Assembly: GCA_947627745.1 (NCBI GenBank)
Contig: CANQXH010000004.1
Location: 1 to 54,228 of the forward strand
Reading direction: 5' to 3'
From: an uncultured Oscillospiraceae bacterium
Lineage (GTDB): Bacteria; Bacillota; Clostridia; Oscillospirales; Oscillospiraceae
Length of the DNA stretch: 54,228 nucleotides
The translations under genes and the position numbers were made by a program. Under the pieces are notes generated by a model. The model was not told the DNA's origin, ran no database searches, and saw nothing but the letters and a program-made list of their open reading frames with translations. Positions 27,673 through 35,665 of the stretch are shown here, in pieces (within the stretch, counting starts at the first letter, position 1; the number at the start of each line of letters is the position of its first letter).

Positions 27673-28848
27673 ATGTCGATCGGAGAAGTGCGGCTGCGCC
27701 GGGGCGAGGAGCGGGGCCTCATTGCCGGGGGGCGCTGGGTCTATGACAACCAGGCCGCCTGGGCGGACGAGGACTGCGCGGACGGCGGCGTGGTGGATGT
27801 GACCGGGGCAGACGGTGCCTTTCTGGGCCGGGGCTTTTTCAACAGTAAGTCCAAGATCCTGGTGCGGCTGCTGAGCCGGGAGCGCCAGGAGGTGGACGTT
27901 GCCCTTTTGCGGCAGCGGATCGCCGCCGCCTGGAGACTGCGGCAGGAGCTGGGCTTTTCCAACGCCTGCCGGGTGGTCTATGGGGACGCCGACGGCCTTC
28001 CGGGGCTGACGGTGGACAAATTCGGGGATTATCTGAGCTTTCAGATCACCTGCCTGGGCATGGCGGCCTATCAGGAGGCCATTGTGGTGATCCTGGTGGA
28101 GCTGTTCGCCCCCAAGGGCATTGTGGAGCGGAACGACCTGGCCATCCGGGAGCTGGAGGGCCTGCCTCAGCGCTCCGGCGTGGTCTATGGGACCCTGCCG
28201 GAGCGGGTGGAATTTTGGGAGCACGATGCCCGAATGGCTGCCGACCTGCTCCACGGGCAGAAAACCGGTCACTTCCTGGACCAGCAGGAGAACCGGGGCC
28301 GGATCAAGCCCTATTGCCCCGGAAGGAATGTGCTGGATCTATGCTGCCACACCGGCGGCTTCGCCGTCCACGCCGCGATCTACGGCGCTAAATCCGTCAA
28401 GGCGGTGGATATCAGCGGCGAGGTGCTGCCCCTGGTGATGGAGAACGCCCGGCGGAACGGCGTGGCGGAGCGGATTAGCGTCCGGGAGGACAATGCCTTC
28501 GACTTGGTACGCCGGGAGAGCGGCGAGGGAAAGCGGTATGGCCTGATCGTCTGCGACCCCCCGGCCTTTGCCAAAAACCGGAAGGCCCTGGACGGTGCCT
28601 ACCGGGGGTACAAGGAGCTGAATCTGCGGTGCATGAAGCTGCTGGAGCCCGGCGGGGTGCTGGCGACCTTCTCCTGCAGCCAGTACATGACCGCTCCATT
28701 GTTTCTGAAAATGCTCCGGGAGGCGGCGGCGGATGCCGGCCGGGAGACCATGCTGCTGGAAAGCCTGACACAGAGCCGGGATCACCCGGCCATTCTATCC
28801 AGTGAGACAAGCAGCTACCTGAAGGGGTATATTCTCCGGCTTTTGTGA
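27673..28848 (+). CDS. class I SAM-dependent rRNA methyltransferase (RlmI-like, PUA domain)
   Basis: GRNVLDLCCHTGGFAVHAAIYGAKSVKAVDIS; VCDPPAFAKNRKALDGAYRGYKELNL. Confidence 0.95.
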   Translation: MSIGEVRLRRGEERGLIAGGRWVYDNQAAWADEDCADGGVVDVTGADGAFLGRGFFNSKSKILVRLLSRERQEVDVALLRQRIAAAWRLRQELGFSNACRVVYGDADGLPGLTVDKFGDYLSFQITCLGMAAYQEAIVVILVELFAPKGIVERNDLAIRELEGLPQRSGVVYGTLPERVEFWEHDARMAADLLHGQKTGHFLDQQENRGRIKPYCPGRNVLDLCCHTGGFAVHAAIYGAKSVKAVDISGEVLPLVMENARRNGVAERISVREDNAFDLVRRESGEGKRYGLIVCDPPAFAKNRKALDGAYRGYKELNLRCMKLLEPGGVLATFSCSQYMTAPLFLKMLREAAADAGRETMLLESLTQSRDHPAILSSETSSYLKGYILRLL

Positions 28849-28867
28849 AAAATTACCTGTTTCCATC

Positions 28868-28896
28868 TTGCGCTTTTTCACCGGCTGACATATAAT
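28868..28896 (+). promoter_or_regulatory. putative promoter TTGCGC-17-TATAAT
   Basis: Hexamers with 17-nt spacer. Confidence 0.65.
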
Positions 28897-28926
28897 AAAA
28901 GGAACAACAATAAAGGAGGTAATTCC

Positions 28927-29850
28927 ATGAACCAAGAACCGGTCCTGGTGGTCCTGGCGGCGGGCATGGGCAGCCGGTACGGCGGCCTAAAGCAAATCGA
29001 TGCGGTGGGATGTCAGGGCGAGGCGATTCTGGATTTTTCCTTGTACGACGCATGGAGGGCCGGTTTCCGGACCGCCGTGATTATCATTAAAAAGGCCATT
29101 GAAGCGGATTTTATGCGCTATGTGGGCTCCAGGCTGGAAAAGTGCCCTCTGGAGATTCGCTACGCCTATCAGGAGCTTGACAGCCTGGTTCCCGCGGGAT
29201 TCCGGATCCCTCCGGAGCGGACGAAGCCCTGGGGCACCACCCATGCCGTGCTGTGCGCCCGGGAGCAGATCGGGGACGCCCCCTTTGCTGTGGTCAATGC
29301 GGACGATTACTATGGCCAGTCCGCTTTTGAGGTCATTTACCGGCAGCTAAAACAGGCGCGGGACGGCCCGCTCTACGACTACTGCATGGTGGGCTATCTG
29401 CTGGGCAACACGGTGACGGAGTATGGCTCCGTTGCCCGGGGCATCTGCCGGGTGGACGGCAGCTATCTGACGGAGGTCCAGGAGCGGACCCGGATCGAAA
29501 AATACCCCGGCGGGATCCACTTCACCGAGGATGGGGTCCACTGGACGGACGTTCCGGCGGACACCACCGTGTCCATGAATATGTGGGGCTTCACCCCCAG
29601 CTTTTTGGAGGAGGCGGCCCGGCGATTTCCCCAATTCCTGCTGTCGGCGGAGAACCCGGTAAAGGCCGAGTATTTTCTTCCCCTGGCGGTGGAGACCCTG
29701 CTCCAGGAGGGCAAGGCCCGGGTCAAAGTGCTTCGTTCCGAGGACCGGTGGTTCGGCGTGACCTACGCCGCAGACAAGCCCCAGGTCATCCAAGCCCTTG
29801 CCGAGCTGACGGCTCAGGGCAGGTATCCCAGGGGCCTTTGGACGTGTTGA
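28927..29850 (+). CDS. nucleotidyltransferase (NTP_transferase family)
   Basis: VLVVLAAGMGSRYGGLKQIDAVG; VVNADDYYGQSAFE. Confidence 0.9.
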   Translation: MNQEPVLVVLAAGMGSRYGGLKQIDAVGCQGEAILDFSLYDAWRAGFRTAVIIIKKAIEADFMRYVGSRLEKCPLEIRYAYQELDSLVPAGFRIPPERTKPWGTTHAVLCAREQIGDAPFAVVNADDYYGQSAFEVIYRQLKQARDGPLYDYCMVGYLLGNTVTEYGSVARGICRVDGSYLTEVQERTRIEKYPGGIHFTEDGVHWTDVPADTTVSMNMWGFTPSFLEEAARRFPQFLLSAENPVKAEYFLPLAVETLLQEGKARVKVLRSEDRWFGVTYAADKPQVIQALAELTAQGRYPRGLWTC

Positions 29851-29855
29851 CATTC

Positions 29856-29884
29856 CCAGGCACGGCGACCCCGTGCCTGGTTTT
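29856..29884 (+). terminator. Rho-independent terminator
   Basis: CCAGGCACGG-cgacc-CCGTGCCTGGTTTT. Confidence 0.85.
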
Positions 29885-29904
29885 CCTTATCAGGAGGGGA
29901 TCCC

Positions 29905-30831
29905 ATGGGTAAAAGGGCCTTGGCGGCAGCCCTAGCTGCGCTGTTGCTGACAGGATGCGCCTTCCGGCAGGCTCCGGCGGAAAAGACGGTGTTCTGCATG
30001 GACACGGTGATGGAGCTTCGTGTCTGGGGGAAGGACGGGCAGACTGCCTGTGACGCTCTGGAAAAAGCCCTGCTGGAGATGGACCGGACCTGGAACGCCT
30101 CTTCGGACGCCTCCGTGCTGGCGACCTTTCAGGCCGGGGAGCCGGTCTCTCAGGAGGCAGAGGACGTGCTGGCCCGGGCCCAGGCGCTCAAGGAGCGTAC
30201 CGGCGGCGCCTTTGATCCCCAGCTCTACCGGCTGACGGAGGCCTGGGGCTTTTTCTCCGGGGATTACCGGGTGCCCGCTCCGGAGGAGATCCGGGCCGCT
30301 CTGGCGGATCCGGTCTACGATCTGGGCGGGGTGATCAAGGGCTACGCCGGGGAAAAGCTGGTCGCCCTCCTGTCTGAGATGGATGTGGACCGGGCCGTGC
30401 TGAATCTGGGGGGTAACGTCCAGACCTACGGGGAAAAGCCGGGGGGCGAGCCCTGGCAGATCGCCCTGCAGGACCCCAGGGGAGAGGGACAGAACTTGAT
30501 GGTCAGCGTCACTGGGACCATGGCGGTGGTGACCTCCGGGGACTATCAGCGGTATTTTGAGCGAGATGGGGTGCGGTATCACCACATCATGGACCCCTGG
30601 ACCGGATATCCGGCGGACGCCGGCCTGGCGTCGGTGACGGTGATCTGCGCCGATGGCATGACCGCCGACGCTCTCTCCACTGCCCTGTTTGTGCTGGGCC
30701 TGGAGAAGGGGACAGAGCTGTGGCGGACCAGCGGGGACTTTGAGGCCGTTTTTATTCTGACGGACGGCCAGGTCTACGCCACCCAGGGGGTAGCCCTTTC
30801 CGGCGGAGAATATCAGGTGATTTCCCGTTAA
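29905..30831 (+). CDS. apbE: FAD:protein FMN transferase lipoprotein ApbE
   Basis: LLLTGCAF lipobox; VFCMDTVMELRVWG; YDLGGVIKGYAGEKLV; LNLGGNVQTYG; HHIMDPWTGYPA. Confidence 0.94.
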   Translation: MGKRALAAALAALLLTGCAFRQAPAEKTVFCMDTVMELRVWGKDGQTACDALEKALLEMDRTWNASSDASVLATFQAGEPVSQEAEDVLARAQALKERTGGAFDPQLYRLTEAWGFFSGDYRVPAPEEIRAALADPVYDLGGVIKGYAGEKLVALLSEMDVDRAVLNLGGNVQTYGEKPGGEPWQIALQDPRGEGQNLMVSVTGTMAVVTSGDYQRYFERDGVRYHHIMDPWTGYPADAGLASVTVICADGMTADALSTALFVLGLEKGTELWRTSGDFEAVFILTDGQVYATQGVALSGGEYQVISR

Positions 30832-30846
30832 CGGCAGAAAAAGTCC

Positions 30847-30875
30847 TTGACAAAACGCAAACCGTGCCGTATAAT
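30847..30875 (+). promoter_or_regulatory. consensus promoter TTGACA-17-TATAAT for tRNA-Val
   Basis: Perfect hexamers and 17-nt spacer. Confidence 0.9.
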
Positions 30876-30888
30876 AGCAACTGCTCCC

Positions 30889-30964
30889 GGACGATTAGCT
30901 CAGCTGGTAGAGCATTCGCTTGACGTGCGAAGGGTCAGCGGTTCGAGTCCGTTATCGTCCACCA
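30889..30964 (+). tRNA. tRNA-Val (anticodon GAC)
   Basis: GGACGAT/ATCGTCC acceptor, D arm GCTCAGCTGGTAGAGC, anticodon arm TTCGC-TTGACGT-GCGAA, T-loop TTCGAGT, encoded CCA. Confidence 0.95.
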
Positions 30965-31002
30965 AAAATCGGCAATCCTCGTTAGAGGGTTGCCGATTTT
31001 TA
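30965..31002 (+). terminator. terminator after tRNA-Val
   Basis: AAAATCGGCAATCCTC-gtta-GAGGGTTGCCGATTTT, 16-bp stem with one G-U. Confidence 0.85.
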
Positions 31003-31114
31003 CTGAAACTTGTCAAGTATGGTGTCCCCTTTGGGGACGATTGATCTTGAGGACGGGAAGGCTTGGATCAGCCCATTAAAACGTAAATCTATCTTTTCGT
31101 ACCCTTTTGACACC

Positions 31115-31157
31115 CGCGAGGACACGAACACCCGGTGTTTGTATACCTCGCGTTTTT
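31115..31157 (+). terminator. two-tier hairpin with T-run
   Basis: CGCGAGG-AC-ACGAACAC-CCG-GTGTTTGT-ATA-CCTCGCG-TTTTT. Confidence 0.5.
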
Positions 31158-31390
31158 GCCCACCATTGCAAACACACCCCCCCGGACCATGTGGGCAAGA
31201 GATGCGTTCGCGGTAAAAGCAGAGATGCCGGAGAGAGCCAAGCCCTCCCCGGTACTTTTTTGCCGCAGGACCGCCTTTCGCTGGGCCATATGCGGATGCG
31301 GTTTAGCGGTGCCCGGCGGGACGTAACCGCTACGTCTAAAGATGGGCAAAAGACCCTGGCGCGCGCTTTCTGCGGTGGGCGAAATAAACT
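31150..31390. other. candidate structured noncoding element (about 235 nt) with complementary ends
   Basis: TTTTGCCCACC (31154-31164) pairs with GGTGGGCGAAA (31374-31384); no credible protein on either strand. Confidence 0.35.
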
Positions 31391-31391
31391 A

Positions 31392-31420
31392 TTGACGGTT
31401 AGGGGAAAAAGTGGCATAAT
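31392..31420 (+). promoter_or_regulatory. promoter TTGACG-17-CATAAT for TIR operon
   Basis: Near-consensus hexamers, 17-nt spacer, 43 nt upstream of GTG start. Confidence 0.75.
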
Positions 31421-31463
31421 GATACCATAAAGCGACAGATTATTCTGGCAGGAGGGCAGGAAT

Positions 31464-33272
31464 GTGAGTGCTTCAAAGAAAAAGTATGATATATTTATAT
31501 CCTACCGCCGGGATGGCGGGGAATACACGGCGAAGATCCTTCGGGATAAGCTGGAGGACCTGGGCTACACGGTGTTTTTCGATGTGGAGTCCCTGCGCTC
31601 CGGCAATTTCAACAAGGAACTGTACTCCGTCATTGAGAATTGCCGGGACTTTCTGCTGATCCTGTCTCCCAATGCGCTGGACAGGTGTAAGGATGAGAAC
31701 GACTGGGTGCGTTGTGAGATCGAGAAGGCCCTGCAGTGCGAAAAAAACGTGGTCCCCGTGCTTCTCCGGGGCTTCACTTACCCGGAGGATCTGCCGGCGT
31801 CCATATGCGACGTGCGCTATAAAAACGGTTTGGAGGCGAATTCTCAGTTTTTTGACGCCTTTATCGAAAAGCTCCAGGATTTCCTGGTAACGAAGCCCCC
31901 CTTTTTCCAAAGATTGCGCAAGAACCCGGTTTTCAAGCGGGTGATCCCGACGATCATCACGCTGCTTCTGGTCTTTGCCCTGGGCTTGGGGACATATGTC
32001 ATTTGGGACCACTCTCGGGCCGTTTTTCCCCGAACCTCCGTCGAAAAGAGCGTCACCTCCGAGGTGGTGTATTATGTTGAGAACCACTTGACGGACCTGG
32101 ATGTGATGGCCGCCGGGGTGGAAGAGGCGTTTGACGCCGCGCAGCGTTACATCAGCGCCGGTGTGGAGGACAGGACCGAATTTGAGCTGGCCCTGGAGAT
32201 CGGTTTTGCCGCCCTGGATGACAGCGATATCGACTCCCTTGCCCCAGCCGACGGCTTGCTGGAGCGGGTCGGGGCGCTGAAGGGGACGCCCTTTGATACA
32301 GCGGATTTGTCGGCAATGCATGATGTGGTCCGCATGTCCCGGGAGCAATGGGCCGAGGATCTGGTGTATCTGGATTGGCTGACAGGATCCGACGTCATCC
32401 TCCGGAAGGATGTGCGGCTGAACCTCATAGACCTCTACCGGACGACCTTTGAGGAGGACCTGCGGGGCCACGCCATCAACGCCAACGAGCTCCTGCTGCC
32501 GATCACAGACAGCTCCTTGCTTTCACAGATTAAAAATGACTTTCTGCCCATGCTGCTGCGTGTGCCGCTTTCCGCCGGCACCTGGGAGAGCGACTTGGAT
32601 ACCCTGGAGGCGGAGGCAAAGTCCTGCTATGCCAGGTCCAGGGAGGCGGTGAAGGATATTTCCGCCCTTGTGGGGAACACCAATGTGGCAAATATGAACA
32701 CCCGGGAGAGTCTGATCCGGGAGTACATGATCCAGGGCATGACCCGGGAGGAGGCGGAGACCTTGTTCCTCCAGATGAGCAAGCTTATGGAAACCTACCA
32801 GAAGCTCCTGCCCGAGACGGGCGACAGCGCGGACGTGCTGTGGATCAAGATGGAAAGCGCCATTGAGAATCGGGATTTTGACCGGGCTAAGATCTGCCTC
32901 AACGCCTACGAGGCTGCCTCTGAGGGCGAGGAAGCGCTTATTTCCGCCGTCAGGGCCTTCCTGAGCTACGCGCCCGATGCCGGGCTCAATTATGGGGTGC
33001 TGATCAGCGCTTGTACCGATTCCGAGGAAGCAAACAGCGTTTATGAAATCGGGGATATTGTCATTGCCCTGAACGGCCAGCCCTGCCGGACGGTAGACGA
33101 TTTCTTAGCCTTCGTGAATTCCCTTACAGAGGAGACGGGCTACGTCTACACCGCAACCGTCCTCCGGAATGACGGGCAGGGCGGCATGAATGTTCTGGAG
33201 CTGGATGCGAACCTCGAGGTTTCGATCAATATACGTTCCCTCTCCCTGAACGGGAGTGAGGCAGAAGATTGA
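31464..33272 (+). CDS. TIR domain - TM - helical extracytoplasmic region - PDZ-like protein
   Basis: KKYDIFISYRRDGGEYTAKILRDKLEDLGYTVFFDVESLRSGNF...WVRCEIEKAL (TIR); VIPTIITLLLVFALGLGTYVIW (TM); YEIGDIVIALNGQPCRTVDDFLAFVNSL (PDZ-like). Confidence 0.88.
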   Translation: MSASKKKYDIFISYRRDGGEYTAKILRDKLEDLGYTVFFDVESLRSGNFNKELYSVIENCRDFLLILSPNALDRCKDENDWVRCEIEKALQCEKNVVPVLLRGFTYPEDLPASICDVRYKNGLEANSQFFDAFIEKLQDFLVTKPPFFQRLRKNPVFKRVIPTIITLLLVFALGLGTYVIWDHSRAVFPRTSVEKSVTSEVVYYVENHLTDLDVMAAGVEEAFDAAQRYISAGVEDRTEFELALEIGFAALDDSDIDSLAPADGLLERVGALKGTPFDTADLSAMHDVVRMSREQWAEDLVYLDWLTGSDVILRKDVRLNLIDLYRTTFEEDLRGHAINANELLLPITDSSLLSQIKNDFLPMLLRVPLSAGTWESDLDTLEAEAKSCYARSREAVKDISALVGNTNVANMNTRESLIREYMIQGMTREEAETLFLQMSKLMETYQKLLPETGDSADVLWIKMESAIENRDFDRAKICLNAYEAASEGEEALISAVRAFLSYAPDAGLNYGVLISACTDSEEANSVYEIGDIVIALNGQPCRTVDDFLAFVNSLTEETGYVYTATVLRNDGQGGMNVLELDANLEVSINIRSLSLNGSEAED

Positions 33273-33284
33273 TGGTGGTGGCAT

Positions 33285-33569
33285 ATGGCCTATCACCCCG
33301 CGCCCATTGACCTCTCCGGTGTGACGGTAGAGCGGGAGCTTTTGGAGGATGTGGAACGCATCGCGCGGAACGTCCATGAGACTTGGACCGCGGCGCGCGT
33401 GGAGCAGGGCTGGGTATTCGGCCAGACCGACGATCCGGGGCGGAAGACGCACCGGTGTCTGGTGGACTACGAGGACCTGACGGAGACGGAACGGGACGTG
33501 GACCGGGCGACGGTCCTGGCGACCATCAAAATGCTCAGATACCTGGGCTACGAAACAAAAAAGGAGTGA
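33285..33569 (+). CDS. RyR (ryanodine receptor-type) domain protein, 94 aa
   Basis: YHPAPIDLSGVTV...IARNVHETWTAARVEQGWVFGQTDDPGRKTHRCLVDYEDLTETERDVDRATVLATIKMLRYLGY matches RyR-domain pattern. Confidence 0.85.
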   Translation: MAYHPAPIDLSGVTVERELLEDVERIARNVHETWTAARVEQGWVFGQTDDPGRKTHRCLVDYEDLTETERDVDRATVLATIKMLRYLGYETKKE

Positions 33570-33577
33570 AAAAACAC

Positions 33578-35227
33578 ATGAACGACACGCATTTTCAGCT
33601 AGCGCTGGGCGGCGACCTGCCGGAGGCGGCTGATCAGGCGGCGCTGGTCCTGGAACAGGCCGGCGCCGTATTGGAGACACTGGGGGAAGCCGGAAACGGT
33701 CTGCAACTGCTGATAAGTCCCTCCTACACGGGAGAAGGCTGGGCCTCCTGGGCCGGAACCAGAGGACTGAAGGCCTTCGGTGTTCTCAAAGACGGGGATG
33801 CGCCATGGCCCGGGGAATCTGTCGGGACCCTGGTGATCGATACCGCCATTCGATCCGCTGCCGGGGAGGCCCTGTGCAATGCGGCGGATTTGGTGCTGGC
33901 AGTGTGGGATGAGGATGTGGCCCAGCGCTTCGGCGCGGTGTGGGAGCTGATCGAGCTCTGCCGCCGTCACGGCACGCCCTGCGTGTGGATCTCCTCCCGG
34001 ACGGGGACCCTTTACTGGGTGGGCAGCTCCTGCTTTGAGGAACTGGAACCGGAAAAGCTCCGGAGCGTCATCACTGCCTACGGCAGCGGACCCCTGGAGC
34101 CGGCGCCGGATACTCAGACGCGCATTCCGCTCCTAAAGCTTGGACAGACGCTCCGCCGGGCTTTTTTGAATAAGTACCGGGCGGAAAAGGCCGAGACTAC
34201 TCCGGAGAAGGATAGTCTCCTGCTGGACAGCTTTTCCATGGAATCCGAGGGCGCGGGCTGCGAGCCCGCGCGCAGAAAGCTTCTGGATAAATTCCGGGCC
34301 TTTGACAAGGCCGCCGTGGGGCTGAACAGCCAGTATCAGGCCGTTACATATTGGCGGGCGGTGCTGCCCTTCCTGGCGACAGTGTTTCTGGCTGTCGGCT
34401 TTTATGCCGAGACGATCCTCAGCGTCACAAGTATGTCCTCCGGACTCCGGGCGGCAGTGGCTGGGACGGGCTTTCTGATCCATGGGCTTTTAAATCTCTA
34501 TGTCTTCTTCCTTTCCCGCAACCGGGGCGTCAAGGAAAAGCAGCGAGCCTTTATCGAGAATCGCTACAAAGCGGAGATTCTCCGTGTCCTCATCCATCTG
34601 GCGCCTTACGGCATTGGCGTGGACCTGCGCACCATGTGCGGCGAAAGCGACGCCGCGGCCTTCCGGCGGCTGGCCGCCGAGGACCGCCCCTCGGAGCAGA
34701 AGCTTGACGCCGCTTCCAGCCGCACGGCTCTGGGCCATATTGACGAGATGCTTCAAGACCAGATCTCCTACCACCGCGCCTCTGCGGAGCGATACAGCCG
34801 CGTTGTCACAAGTCTGGACCGGTGGAACAAGGTCATATTCACGGTAGGTTTTGTCACCGTGATCCTCCGGGCGCTTTTGCAGTTTTATGTGTCTTTGTTC
34901 CCTCTGGTAGGCTCCATCAACGGGGCGGACCTGAACGGATATGTGCGCTCCTTTGCCAATATGGCCGCGCTGCTGCTGCCCGGCTGGGCCTCCTATTTTG
35001 CCACGAAGATGAACCTGTGTAATTTCCGCTACAATCTGGATAACCACACTCGCATGGGCACGAGGCTTACCGCCGTTCTGAACCGGGTGCGGGGTCTGGA
35101 AGAACGGGAGTCGGTCCCTGTTGACGTGATGGGATTCGTGGCGGAGGATGTGTCCCGGAGCATGATCCAGGAGGATACGATGGCTTGGGAACACAAGCTC
35201 GGCGACTTCTCGGTGACGGCGCTGTGA
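33578..35227 (+). CDS. SLOG-like Rossmann domain fused to four-TM (SLATT-like) membrane module
   Basis: ADLVLAVWDEDVAQRFGAVWELIELCRRHGTPCVWISS; four hydrophobic segments near 34350-34990; RBS overlaps RyR stop. Confidence 0.75.
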   Translation: MNDTHFQLALGGDLPEAADQAALVLEQAGAVLETLGEAGNGLQLLISPSYTGEGWASWAGTRGLKAFGVLKDGDAPWPGESVGTLVIDTAIRSAAGEALCNAADLVLAVWDEDVAQRFGAVWELIELCRRHGTPCVWISSRTGTLYWVGSSCFEELEPEKLRSVITAYGSGPLEPAPDTQTRIPLLKLGQTLRRAFLNKYRAEKAETTPEKDSLLLDSFSMESEGAGCEPARRKLLDKFRAFDKAAVGLNSQYQAVTYWRAVLPFLATVFLAVGFYAETILSVTSMSSGLRAAVAGTGFLIHGLLNLYVFFLSRNRGVKEKQRAFIENRYKAEILRVLIHLAPYGIGVDLRTMCGESDAAAFRRLAAEDRPSEQKLDAASSRTALGHIDEMLQDQISYHRASAERYSRVVTSLDRWNKVIFTVGFVTVILRALLQFYVSLFPLVGSINGADLNGYVRSFANMAALLLPGWASYFATKMNLCNFRYNLDNHTRMGTRLTAVLNRVRGLEERESVPVDVMGFVAEDVSRSMIQEDTMAWEHKLGDFSVTAL

Positions 35228-35474
35228 GGATGGGTGAGAGCGCCCGGTATGCCGCCTTCTGAACGGAGAACTGCCCTACCACGGACAGGGCCCCGAACCT
35301 GGCAATCCCGCCGGCAGGCTTTGAGGGCCTGAAGATCCTTCGGATGGGCGTTCTCATGAACCCGTTTTTCCCAGAGCAGAAAGTAACCTACCATTTCTTC
35401 CCCGGCGCTTCCGCCTCCGGGGAGGGAAGATTTGCGCTGCGCCTTTTCCCAGAGGGACTGGATGCGGCGCTCAC

Positions 35475-35499
35475 GTCCCCCGGCCACCGGCCGGGGGAC
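35475..35499. other. perfect 11-bp hairpin without U-tract
   Basis: GTCCCCCGGCC-acc-GGCCGGGGGAC. Confidence 0.8.
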
Positions 35500-35665
35500 C
35501 ATTATGAAACGAATCCCTTCAAGTCTACTTCAATCACGAATGAATCCTTGAAATAGCGGGCTTTTTCCGGGGTCGCACGGTTGCTTATAATATGGGCGAA
35601 ACCGTGGGAAACGATGAAAGAGGAACCGATATTTCTGGCGCCGAAAATGCGCAACAGGAGAAAAA

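Noticed and set aside
30847-31044. 65-aa ORF
   Set aside because: Runs through tRNA-Val and its terminator
31076-31430. Overlapping small ORFs on both strands upstream of the TIR gene
   Set aside because: No RBS or recognisable domains; region better explained as noncoding or structured
35344-35556. 70-aa ORF after the SLOG-TM gene
   Set aside because: No RBS or domain, contains a perfect hairpin; not supported as coding
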